DNA from: an uncultured Pseudomonadota bacterium
GTDB lineage: Bacteria > Myxococcota_A > UBA796 > UBA9615
DNA length: 5,332 nt
Direction of reading: 5' to 3'
Assembly (NCBI GenBank): GCA_937907595.1
Contig: CALCXL010000765.1
Location: 1 to 5,332, forward strand
Positions 1-5,332 of this stretch are shown here, one piece after another (position 1 is the first letter of the stretch; each line of letters begins with the position of its first letter). The notes under the pieces are model-generated. The model did no database searches. It saw only the letters and a list, made by a program, of their open reading frames with translations, and had not been told where the DNA came from. Both the position numbers and the translations under genes were made by a program.

Positions 1-178
1 CCTGCCCGGCGAGGATCGCGCGGCGGGCGGCGCTGCGCGACGGCAGGCCCAGGCCGGTGACGGCGACGGCGTCGATGCGCTGACCGGCCTGGGGGGCGGC
101 GACGACGTGCACGCGCACCGGGACCTCCGGCGGCGGCGGGGTCGAGGGAAGCGACGAGGGCGGGGTGGGATCGGGCAT
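1..178 (-). CDS. Probable RluA-family pseudouridine synthase, N-terminal fragment (runs off left edge)
   Basis: Only the first 59 codons are in the window; the catalytic domain would lie beyond position 1. After a Pro/Ser-rich leader (about residues 1-20) and a beta-like stretch (VRVHVVAAP), the segment QRIDAVAVTGLGLPSRSAARRAI has the pattern of an S4-type RNA-binding domain. RluA-family rRNA/tRNA pseudouridine synthases have such a domain at the N-terminus (typically 'R(L/I)D..L......SRS.A...I..G.V'). The start is well supported: ATG at 178 follows an AGGAG five bases upstream, and its A is shared with the TGA stop of the transporter gene before it (TGATG), which indicates translational coupling. 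The catalytic Asp of the family cannot be seen here. Other S4-domain proteins, such as an RsuA/RluB-type synthase or a small S4 protein, remain possible. Confidence 0.6.
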   Translation of the reverse strand, partial: MPDPTPPSSLPSTPPPPEVPVRVHVVAAPQAGQRIDAVAVTGLGLPSRSAARRAILAGQ

Positions 179-1092
179 CAGGGCTCCTGGGAGCGGGGGA
201 CGGGGGCGAGCGGACGGGCGTTCTGCACCCCGTCGACCACGAAGAGGATCAGGGCCACCCAGACCAGGGCGAACCCGGCCCAGCGCACGGGCGACATCGT
301 CTCCCCCAGCAGCGCGACCCCGCAGACGAACTGGATGGAGGGGGCCAGGTACTGCAGCACGCCCAGGGTGCTCAGGGGCACGCGGTTGGCCGCCGCGCCG
401 AAGCAGAGCAGGGGCACGGCCGTGGCCACGCCAGCGCCCAGGAGCAGCGCGTCGTGGGTCCAGCCCAGGCGGAAGAGGGTGTCGACGCCCTGCCAGCGCA
501 ACAGCAGCAGGTAGCCGATGGCAAGGGGCGCCACGAAGGCCGTCTCCACCGCCAGCGCGGGCACCGAGTCCACGCCGGCCACCTTCTTGAGCAGGCCGTA
601 GAGCGCGAAGCTGAAGGCCAGGACCAGGGCAATCCAGGGCACGCGGCCGTGGTTGACCGCGAGGACCCCGACCGCGACGGCGGCGAGGGCGATGGCGATG
701 ACCTGCGCCCGCCGCAGCCGCTCGCCCAGGAACCCCACGCCCAGGGCCACGCTGACCAGGGGGTTGATGAAGTACCCCAGCGACGTCTCCACGACGTGGC
801 CGTTCTGCACGCCCCAGATGTAGGTGAGCCAGTTGACCGTCACCAGCGCCGACGCCGCGGCCAGCAGCCCCAACTCGCGGCGGGCCAGGCGCAGCCGGGA
901 CAGGCGGCCGCTGAGCAGCAGGCCCACGAACAGCAGGCCGAACGTGCCGGCGATGCGGTGGCCCAGGACCTCCGGCGCCGTGGAGTCCTTGAGCTGCGCC
1001 CAGTACAGGGGGAAGAACCCCCAGAGGCTGAAGGCGGCCAGGGCGTACAGCAGGCCGGCGCGGTCCGGCGAGGAGGGGGATTGGGCGGGAAT
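178..1092 (-). CDS. rarD: RarD/EamA-family inner-membrane transporter, probable ATT start
   Basis: This is a polytopic inner-membrane protein of the drug/metabolite transporter superfamily (EamA repeats, about ten membrane segments expected). The family is named after E. coli RarD, the chloramphenicol-sensitivity protein; its substrate is not established. Family landmarks, numbered from the ATT start: FSLWGFFPLYW (21-31), PEVLGHRI (40-47), NWLTYIWGVQNGHVVETSLGYFINPLV (87-113), FLGERLRR (121-128) and, near the end, VATAVPLLCFGAAANRVPLSTLGVLQY, all closely matching E. coli RarD. The open frame runs back to a TGA at 1197-1195. It contains no ATG, GTG or TTG before the GTG at 927, which lies after the first conserved membrane segment. 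An ATT at 1092-1090 would give 304 residues, close to the usual 295-300, with a short polar N-terminus. No Shine-Dalgarno precedes the ATT. The minimal conventional CDS would be 178-927, which would lack the first helix. The stop overlaps the next gene by one base. Confidence 0.88.
   Translation of the reverse strand: MPAQSPSSPDRAGLLYALAAFSLWGFFPLYWAQLKDSTAPEVLGHRIAGTFGLLFVGLLLSGRLSRLRLARRELGLLAAASALVTVNWLTYIWGVQNGHVVETSLGYFINPLVSVALGVGFLGERLRRAQVIAIALAAVAVGVLAVNHGRVPWIALVLAFSFALYGLLKKVAGVDSVPALAVETAFVAPLAIGYLLLLRWQGVDTLFRLGWTHDALLLGAGVATAVPLLCFGAAANRVPLSTLGVLQYLAPSIQFVCGVALLGETMSPVRWAGFALVWVALILFVVDGVQNARPLAPVPRSQEP
184..188 (-). promoter_or_regulatory. Ribosome binding site of the S4/pseudouridine synthase gene
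   Basis: The minus strand reads AGGAG here, five bases before the ATG at 178. It lies inside the last codons of the upstream transporter gene. This fixes the start of the downstream gene and supports reinitiation by ribosomes that finish the transporter. Confidence 0.7.
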
Positions 1093-1172
1093 GGCCGCGC
1101 AGGGTAGCGCGGGCCCCGGGGGGCCGCGGGACAGCCCCTCAATCGCCCGTCCCGGCCCCGTCGACTTCGTGC
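1093..1172. other. Divergent intergenic gap between rarD and the DUF2330 gene
   Basis: These 80 bases must hold the leader, and probably the promoters, of two divergent genes. I see no convincing sigma-70 box pair and no Shine-Dalgarno in front of either start. The only structure is a short GC dyad (GGCCCC, two bases, GGGGCC) around 1112-1125, which may be chance in DNA this GC-rich. On the minus strand a TACCCT (1106-1101) lies nine bases before the ATT start of rarD. It resembles a -10 hexamer but has no -35 partner. Confidence 0.3.
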
Positions 1173-2777
1173 ATGATGCCGCCCATGCGCAGCCTCATCC
1201 CCCTCCTCATCGCCCTCCTGCTCCCCTCCAGCGCGCTGGCCTGCGGCGGCTTCTTCTGCTCGCAGATCAACGTGGAGCCCATCCAGCAGAACGCCGAGCG
1301 CATCCTGTTCGAGATCAACGGCGACGGGACCATCACCGCCACCGTGGAGATCCGCTACCAGGGCTCGCCCGACGCCTTCTCCTGGGTGGTTCCGGTGCCC
1401 AGCGAGCTGGGACCCGACGACCTGGACGTGGCGGCCCCCAGCAGCGCGCTGTTGCTCCTGGACGACGCCACCGCCCCCGTGGTAGTGCCCCCGCCCACGG
1501 ACTGCCTGCGGCCGGACGCTCCCTTCGGCGTCGACCGGGCCATGTCGGCCGGCGGCGCGGAGTCGGACGACAACGGCGTGGACGTCATCGACCTGCCGGT
1601 GGTCGGCCCCTTCCAGCCCCAGATGCTGCGGGCCGACGACGCCGACGCCCTCGTCACCTGGCTCAACGACAACGACTACCTGATCACCCCGGAGATGGAG
1701 CCGCTGGTGGCCGAGTACGTAAGCGGCAACATGTGGTTCCTGGCCCTCAAGCTGACGCCCGGCGCCGGGGTGGAGGACATCGCCCCCATCTCCATGACCT
1801 ACCCCTCGGACCAGCCCATGGTGCCCATCCAGCTGACGGGGGTGGCCGCGGAGCCGGAGATGGGCGTGCTCACCTTCGTGGCCGGCGAGTCGCGGTTCGA
1901 GTCCGCCAACTTCGACAACCTGGAGCTGGACCTCACCCAGGTGCAGGTCCACCCCCTGACCGGCCAGCAGAACTACTACCCGCTGCTGTCCTGGCAGATG
2001 GACGAGGCCGGCGGGCAGGCGGTGATCACGCAGTTCGCCGGGGACCTGGGCACCGCGGTCGCCAACGCGGAGAACCGCTGGTCCTGGAACGAGGACTACA
2101 GCGACGACCTGGACTGGTTGGGCGAGGTCTCGGCGCGGCACGGCCAGATCACCCGGCTCTACGCCCGCATGAGCGCCTGGGAGATGACCACCGACCCGGT
2201 CTTCCGCGCCTCCAGCGGGGGCAACGTCTCCAACGTGCTGGACCTGAGCGACCGGGAGACGGTGGACAGCTGCGCCGACGACGCCTTCGACCGGCTGCCC
2301 TGCGGCGACCTCTACTGCGGCCAGGACGCGCAGTGCGGCACCACCGAGCAGGGTGACGGCTGCCTCTGCCCCACGGGCACCACGGCGCGGCGCATCACGT
2401 CGCCGATCCTGGGCGGCTCCGGCCTCGGCGCCACCGTGGTCTGCGACCGCCTGGACACGGAGATGCTGGGCAGCCTGCAGGAGATCGGCCTGAGCGCGGC
2501 CGACCCCTGCGAGCGGGAGAGCTGCGGGGAGAACGGCGCCTGCGTGGCCCTCAACGGCTTCGCCACCTGCCGCTGCGACGAAGGCTTCGCGGCCGTGGAC
2601 GACGGCAGCTTTCTCACCTGCGCGGAGAGCACCCAGAGCTTCGACGCCGACCGGCTGCTGTGGACTGAAGGCTGCGACTCCGGCTGCCAGGCCGGGGGCG
2701 GCGGCAGCGCCGGGATCCTGGCGCTGTTCGGCGCATTGGGGCTGCTGCGTCGGCGACGGGGCGAGCACGCGGCCTGA
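1173..2777 (+). CDS. Secreted DUF2330 protein with two EGF-like modules and MYXO-CTERM-type sorting tail
   Basis: The product has 534 residues and its biochemical function is unknown. It begins with a signal peptide (MRSLIPLLIALLLPSSALA, if started at the third ATG, 1185) with a signal peptidase I-type ALA site. The mature protein would start at C24 in the motif CGGFFC. Residues about 24-360 match the DUF2330 family: CGGFFCSQ, QNAERILFEI (39-48), FSWVVPVPSEL (69-79), and near the end ITRLYARMSAWEMTTDPVF (326-344). Two cysteine modules follow, at 377-424 and 446-483. Each has the EGF-like spacing C-x4-C-x5-C-x8-C-x1-C followed by a last cysteine. The C-terminus (501-534) is a Cys/Gly-rich turn, a short hydrophobic helix and four arginines, the MYXO-CTERM layout for export and surface anchoring. 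ATGs at 1173, 1176 and 1185 are all possible starts; none has a clear ribosome binding site, and 1185 gives the most typical signal peptide. The gene is flanked by a divergent and a convergent neighbour, so it is probably transcribed alone. Confidence 0.9.
   Translation: MMPPMRSLIPLLIALLLPSSALACGGFFCSQINVEPIQQNAERILFEINGDGTITATVEIRYQGSPDAFSWVVPVPSELGPDDLDVAAPSSALLLLDDATAPVVVPPPTDCLRPDAPFGVDRAMSAGGAESDDNGVDVIDLPVVGPFQPQMLRADDADALVTWLNDNDYLITPEMEPLVAEYVSGNMWFLALKLTPGAGVEDIAPISMTYPSDQPMVPIQLTGVAAEPEMGVLTFVAGESRFESANFDNLELDLTQVQVHPLTGQQNYYPLLSWQMDEAGGQAVITQFAGDLGTAVANAENRWSWNEDYSDDLDWLGEVSARHGQITRLYARMSAWEMTTDPVFRASSGGNVSNVLDLSDRETVDSCADDAFDRLPCGDLYCGQDAQCGTTEQGDGCLCPTGTTARRITSPILGGSGLGATVVCDRLDTEMLGSLQEIGLSAADPCERESCGENGACVALNGFATCRCDEGFAAVDDGSFLTCAESTQSFDADRLLWTEGCDSGCQAGGGGSAGILALFGALGLLRRRRGEHAA
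2301..2444 (+). other. EGF-like cysteine module 1 of the DUF2330 protein
   Basis: This stretch encodes residues 377-424. Cysteines at 377, 382, 388, 397, 399 and 424 give C-x4-C-x5-C-x8-C-x1-C-x24-C, the EGF-like order, with a longer last loop than module 2. An extra cysteine at 367 precedes the module. Disulfide-stabilised modules of this kind suit an extracellular location. Confidence 0.6.
2508..2621 (+). other. EGF-like cysteine module 2 of the DUF2330 protein
   Basis: This stretch encodes residues 446-483. Cysteines at 446, 451, 457, 466, 468 and 483 give C-x4-C-x5-C-x8-C-x1-C-x14-C, a textbook EGF spacing. It includes NGFATCRCDEGF, which resembles the typical 'G.Y.C.C..GF' core. Confidence 0.75.
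2673..2774 (+). other. MYXO-CTERM-like C-terminal sorting signal
   Basis: This stretch encodes residues 501-534. It has C501 and C505 in a Gly-rich turn, a hydrophobic helix (AGILALFGALGLL, 513-525), then RRRR and a short polar end. This is the three-part layout of MYXO-CTERM tails, which are processed by rhombosortase-related intramembrane proteases (myxosortases) and leave the protein attached to the cell surface. Which of the two cysteines would be used cannot be decided from the sequence. Confidence 0.75.
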
Positions 2778-2803
2778 GCGAACCGCCGCTCAGCGAACCG
2801 CCG
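2774..2803. repeat. 15-bp tandem repeat, two copies, spanning the DUF2330 stop codon
   Basis: CTGAGCGAACCGCCG (2774-2788) is followed directly by CTCAGCGAACCGCCG (2789-2803), identical except for one G/C difference. The first copy contains the TGA stop of the DUF2330 gene. A further partial copy, CCGCTCAGCG, lies at 2815-2824 and contains the stop codon of the convergent lipoprotein gene. The arrangement looks like a recent local duplication between convergent genes. Confidence 0.8.
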
Positions 2804-2824
2804 GGATCAGTCCCCCGCTCAGCG
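2787..2824. terminator. Possible bidirectional terminator hairpin between convergent genes
   Basis: CGCTCAGCG at 2787-2795 can pair with the second CGCTCAGCG at 2816-2824: eight of nine pairs form, with one central C-C mismatch. An inner stem GGGA/TCCC (2803-2806 with 2811-2814) closes a TCAG loop. Alternatively, TGAGCG at 2775-2780 can pair with CGCTCA at 2787-2792. No T-tract follows on either strand, so this is not a classical intrinsic terminator. Its role is inferred from its position between two converging stop codons. Confidence 0.35.
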
Positions 2825-3901
2825 CACCCGGAAGCTGGTGTCCGACCAGCCCACGCCCACCCCCCCGCCGGTGTGCACCGCCAGCACGAAGCGCACCGGC
2901 AGGGCCGCGCGGGCCGGCAGGGCGCCCAGGGGCTCCTCCAGGCCGGTGTCCCCCGACGCCTGCGAGCCCGCGGCGTCCGTGGACCAGGCGTAGTAGCCCG
3001 ACTCGCTGCCCGGCCGGGGCCAGTCCGGCGCGCCGCCCCCGCACTCGCCGCCCACGCCGGGGGTGAGCAGGGTCCAGGACGCGTCGGCGCCCACCGCGTA
3101 GGCCTCCAGCCCTCCGCCGGTCCCGCCTTGCCAATCGTTGGAGTCGTTGTCTCCGATGACGGCCACCAGCCGGTCGTCGGGGTGCAGCTGGTCGACGTGG
3201 GCGGACAGGGCTAGCAGGGCGTCACCGGACAGCACCGCGCCGCTGACGGGGCCCACGTAGGACGCGTCGTGCAGCAGGGTGTGGTTGGCGTCGGGGGAGG
3301 AGTCCAGGGCGACCTCCGCCTCCGTCACCCAGGGCCAGAGCGCGGCGGCGTCGTCGTCGCACTTCTCCCAGCCGTTGGTGTCCGATTTCGAGGCGACGAG
3401 CAGGGCGTCCGACGAGTCCAGGGCGAGCTGCACCCAGGGGCCGTCGCAGTCGACGAAGAACGCCAGGTCCCCGCCGGCGTCGATCCAGGCGCCGTCCACG
3501 CCCTCGACGTCGGCGCAGTCCAGGGCCGGGCAGGCCGCGTGCTCGCCGCGATCGGCGGCCTCGGCCTCGCTCACGCTCCCGTCGCAGTCGGCGTCGCTGC
3601 CATCGCAGGCCGAGGGGGCGCCGGGGAAGACGTCGGCGCGGGCGTCGTCGCACTCGGTGCAGGCCTTGAAGCCGTCGCCGTCGGCGTCCCCCTCGTCGGA
3701 CAGGTCGCCGTCGCAGGCCTGGTCGATGCCGTCGCAGAGCTCCGGGGCGCCGGGCCAGGCCAGCGGGTCCCGATCGTCGCAGTCGACGTCCTCGTCGAAG
3801 CCGTCGGCGTCGCGGTCCCAGGGCTCCGGCGGCAGGGGCTCCACCGCCGACGGGCAGCCCGCCAGCAGCAGCAGGAGCCCCAGGCCGCCCCGCGCGATCA
3901 C
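2819..3901 (-). CDS. Lipoprotein with two MopE-type metal-binding motifs and a divergent C-terminal domain
   Basis: The product has 360 residues. It begins with a short lipoprotein signal peptide, MIARGGLGLLLLLAGC, with an LAGC lipobox; C16 would carry the lipid. Two Asp/Cys repeats follow. Residues 29-66 are DRDADGFDEDVDCDD, then PGAPELCDGIDQACDGD. Residues 72-108 are DADGDGF, ECDD, PGAPSACDGSDADCDG. These match the 'putative metal-binding motif' of MopE-type surface proteins, common in Myxococcota; the DxDxDG cores suggest calcium or another divalent metal. Residues about 124-360 form a separate domain with cysteines at 124, 129, 152, 181 and 287. The stretch GAWIDAGGDLAFFVDCDGPWVQL faintly resembles the start of fibrinogen/intelectin-like C-terminal domains ('G.Y.I.......VYCD...GGWTL'), a tentative reading. 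Translation starts at GTG 3901, which overlaps the ugd stop (GTGA). I see no ribosome binding site, so translation probably depends on coupling to ugd. Function is unknown beyond an envelope location. Confidence 0.85.
   Translation of the reverse strand: MIARGGLGLLLLLAGCPSAVEPLPPEPWDRDADGFDEDVDCDDRDPLAWPGAPELCDGIDQACDGDLSDEGDADGDGFKACTECDDARADVFPGAPSACDGSDADCDGSVSEAEAADRGEHAACPALDCADVEGVDGAWIDAGGDLAFFVDCDGPWVQLALDSSDALLVASKSDTNGWEKCDDDAAALWPWVTEAEVALDSSPDANHTLLHDASYVGPVSGAVLSGDALLALSAHVDQLHPDDRLVAVIGDNDSNDWQGGTGGGLEAYAVGADASWTLLTPGVGGECGGGAPDWPRPGSESGYYAWSTDAAGSQASGDTGLEEPLGALPARAALPVRFVLAVHTGGGVGVGWSDTSFRVR
3578..3817 (-). repeat. Two MopE-type Asp/Cys-rich motif repeats in the lipoprotein
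   Basis: This stretch encodes residues 29-108. Each repeat runs D-x-D-x-DG, then CDD, PGA, CDG, and CDG. Repeat 1 has cysteines at 41, 56 and 63; repeat 2 at 81, 84, 99 and 106. The extra CTEC pair in repeat 2 is a variant of the usual unit. The repeats are diverged at the residue level, not a recent duplication. Confidence 0.8.
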
Positions 3902-5238
3902 GCGTGCACGGGCCGGCGACCGATGGAGTAGTACGTGAAGCCGTGCTCGGCCACGACCTCCGGCCGGTAGCAGTTGCGGCCGTCGAAGATGACCCGCCCC
4001 CGCATGCGGGTCGCCATCTCATCGAACTGCGGCTGCCGGAACTCGCTCCACTCGGTGCAGATCACCAGGGCGTCGGCCCCGTCCAGCGCGTCGAAGTTTG
4101 TCTCCGTATAGCGGATCGTGTCCCCGACCTCCGCTCGGAAGGTCTCCGTGGCCACCGGGTCGTAGGCCACCACGTCGGCGCCCTGGGCCACCAGCCAGCG
4201 CACGACGTTGATGGCCGGCGCCTCACGCACGTCGTCGGTGCGGGGCTTGAAGGACAGCCCCCAGACCGCGATGCGCTTGTCCGCAAGCTCCCCCGCGAAG
4301 TGCTGGTTGATCTTCTGGATGAAGGTCTGCCGCTGGGCCTGGTTGACGTCGTGCACGGCCTTGAGCAGGGCGGTGGGCGTGCCGCTGTCCGTGCCCATGG
4401 ACACGCAGGCCAACACGTCCTTGGGGAAGCAGGAGCCGCCGTAGCCCAGGCCCGGGTACAGGAACTGGTTGCCGATGCGGCTGTCGCTGCACATGCCCCG
4501 GCGCACCTCTTCGATCTCCGCGCCCAGCGCCTCGCTCAAGTTCGCGATCTCGTTGATGAAGGAGATCTTGGTGGCCAGCATGGCGTTGCTGGCGTACTTC
4601 ACCATCTCCGCCGACGGGATGTCCATGACGAAGATGGGGTTGCCCTGGCGCACGTAGGGCTCGTAGAGCTCCCGCAGCTCCGTGCCCACGGCCTTGTCTT
4701 CCACGCCGATGATCACGCGGTCCGGCTTGTAGAAGTCGTGGATCGCGGCGCCCTCCTTGAGGAACTCCGGATTGGAGGCCATGGCGAAGGGGCGGTCGGT
4801 CAGCGAGCGGATCAGCTCCTTGACCTTGGCGTTGGTGCCCACCGGCACCGTCGACTTCGTCACCACGATGGGCGGCAGCTCCCCCGGCGCGGGCGGAGGC
4901 CGGCGATCCAGGGCGGCGGCCACGTCCCGGGCGGCGGAGAAGATGTACTTCAGGTCCGCGCGGCCCTCGGCGTCCGAAGGGGTGCCCACGCAGATGAAGA
5001 TCGCCTCCGCGCCGTCGTAGGCCGTGGTGCGGTCGGTGGTGAAGTGCAGGCGGCGGGCCCTCAGCGCCTTCTTGATCAGGTCGTCCAGGCCGGGCTCGTA
5101 GATGGGGGAGATCCCGGCGCGCAGCGCCTCGATCTTCGCCTCGTCCAGGTCGAGGCACACGACCTCGTTGCCGGTGTTGGCGAAACAGGTCCCGGTGACG
5201 AGCCCGACGTAGCCGGTACCCACGATGGTCAAACGCAT
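3898..5238 (-). CDS. ugd: UDP-glucose 6-dehydrogenase
   Basis: This cytoplasmic enzyme oxidises UDP-glucose to UDP-glucuronate with two NAD+ (EC 1.1.1.22), supplying uronic acid and derived sugars for exopolysaccharide, capsule or LPS. At 446 residues it has the family's usual length and order. The NAD-binding Rossmann domain has GTGYVG at 7-12 and D30 at the end of the second strand. FICVGTPSD lies at 81-89 and TKSTVPVGT at 127-135. Substrate-site motifs are NPEFLKEG (156-163) and K214-YASN218, with K224 in the following helix. The catalytic cysteine is C270 in GGSCFPKD, with D274 alongside. The C-terminal UDP-binding domain includes AVWGLSFKPRTDDVREAP (324-341). All expected catalytic residues are present. 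The insertion RRPPPAPGELPP (112-123) is a proline-rich loop. ATG 5238 is preceded by GGGAG at five bases. The stop overlaps the downstream lipoprotein start by four bases, so the two form an operon. Confidence 0.97.
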   Translation of the reverse strand: MRLTIVGTGYVGLVTGTCFANTGNEVVCLDLDEAKIEALRAGISPIYEPGLDDLIKKALRARRLHFTTDRTTAYDGAEAIFICVGTPSDAEGRADLKYIFSAARDVAAALDRRPPPAPGELPPIVVTKSTVPVGTNAKVKELIRSLTDRPFAMASNPEFLKEGAAIHDFYKPDRVIIGVEDKAVGTELRELYEPYVRQGNPIFVMDIPSAEMVKYASNAMLATKISFINEIANLSEALGAEIEEVRRGMCSDSRIGNQFLYPGLGYGGSCFPKDVLACVSMGTDSGTPTALLKAVHDVNQAQRQTFIQKINQHFAGELADKRIAVWGLSFKPRTDDVREAPAINVVRWLVAQGADVVAYDPVATETFRAEVGDTIRYTETNFDALDGADALVICTEWSEFRQPQFDEMATRMRGRVIFDGRNCYRPEVVAEHGFTYYSIGRRPVHA

Positions 5239-5243
5239 GGCTG

Positions 5244-5248
5244 CTCCC
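5244..5248 (-). promoter_or_regulatory. Ribosome binding site of ugd
   Basis: The minus strand reads GGGAG five bases upstream of the ugd ATG at 5238. It supports the chosen start, which also places the Rossmann GxGxxG at residue 7, as usual in this family. Confidence 0.65.
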
Positions 5249-5261
5249 GTGAAGGCCGCGG

Positions 5262-5267
5262 AGTGTA
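5262..5267 (-). promoter_or_regulatory. Weak candidate -10 element upstream of ugd
   Basis: TACACT on the minus strand matches the TATAAT consensus at four of six positions. It sits about 24 bases before the ugd start, in otherwise GC-rich DNA. No -35 hexamer is recognisable at the expected spacing. Transcription may equally begin in or before a gene beyond the right edge. Confidence 0.25.
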
Positions 5268-5332
5268 CCCGAGGGGATGCCGACGCGCGCCCCGGACTCC
5301 GCGGGTGGGGGTCAGGGCGTCCCGCGCATGGA

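Noticed and set aside
1112..1125. GC palindrome in the divergent gap as an operator site
   Set aside because: The dyad is made only of G and C runs with a two-base centre, expected by chance at this composition, and no regulator gene lies nearby.
824..2356. Long plus-strand open frame (510 codons) overlapping the DUF2330 gene in another frame
   Set aside because: The translation is low-complexity Arg/Pro/Gly/Ala with no signal peptide or domain, and it spans both the antisense of rarD and the DUF2330 gene. It is a composition shadow.
840..2768. Very long minus-strand open frame (642 codons) opposite the DUF2330 gene
   Set aside because: It is Ala/Gly/Val/His-rich with no recognisable domain and is fully antisense to a gene with clear family motifs. 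It also runs into the rarD region in the wrong frame. Long stop-free frames are expected on the opposite strand in such GC-rich DNA.
3269..3938. Two plus-strand open frames (about 220 codons each) opposite the lipoprotein gene
   Set aside because: One is Ser/Ala-rich and the other Val/Gly-rich; both mirror the Asp/Cys repeats of the real minus-strand gene and have no domain of their own.
4223..5158. Minus-strand open frame of 311 codons inside ugd
   Set aside because: It is an Arg/Gly/His-rich out-of-frame reading of ugd, whose own frame shows every catalytic motif.
5312..5332. End of an upstream minus-strand gene (TGA at 5314-5312), or a plus-strand start at ATG 5328
   Set aside because: Fewer than 21 bases are visible, too few to tell either from chance.
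1..5332. CRISPR array, tRNA, mobile element or defence/toxin-antitoxin system
   Set aside because: I saw no regularly spaced repeats, clover-leaf sequence, transposase or integrase motif, or small paired toxin/antitoxin frames. All stretches longer than 100 bases are accounted for by the described genes.

Overview
The window looks like chromosomal DNA of a very GC-rich Myxococcota-type (formerly deltaproteobacterial) bacterium. I base this on three traits together: a DUF2330 secreted protein ending in a MYXO-CTERM-type sorting tail, a lipoprotein with MopE-type Asp/Cys metal-binding motifs, and strong G/C bias at third codon positions. The assignment is an inference from gene content. I see no rRNA, tRNA, CRISPR array, insertion sequence or phage gene.

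Layout from left to right. Positions 1-1092 hold two minus-strand genes that read toward the left edge: a RarD/EamA-family membrane transporter, then the first 59 codons of a probable RluA-family pseudouridine synthase, joined by a one-base stop/start overlap (TGATG). The transporter's conserved first membrane segment lies upstream of every ATG, GTG or TTG in its frame. Its real start is therefore probably the ATT at 1092, or the sequence has an error there. After an 80-bp divergent gap, a plus-strand gene (1173-2777) encodes a secreted DUF2330 protein with two six-cysteine EGF-like modules and a MYXO-CTERM-like tail. It converges on a minus-strand lipoprotein gene (2819-3901). The short gap between them holds a 15-bp tandem repeat and a long dyad that may act as a two-way terminator. 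The lipoprotein gene overlaps by four bases (GTGA) the end of the UDP-glucose 6-dehydrogenase gene upstream of it (3898-5238), so these two are very likely cotranscribed and translationally coupled.

Functionally there are two leftward units. One is ugd plus a surface lipoprotein, combining UDP-glucuronate supply for envelope polysaccharide with an exported calcium- or metal-binding-like protein. The other is rarD plus a pseudouridine synthase. Between them sits a single rightward gene for a surface-anchored cysteine-rich protein. Nothing here amounts to a clearly new multi-gene system. The points most worth a second look are the non-standard rarD start, the DUF2330-EGF-EGF-MYXO-CTERM architecture, the poorly characterised C-terminal domain of the lipoprotein and its coupling to ugd, and the repeat between the convergent stops.
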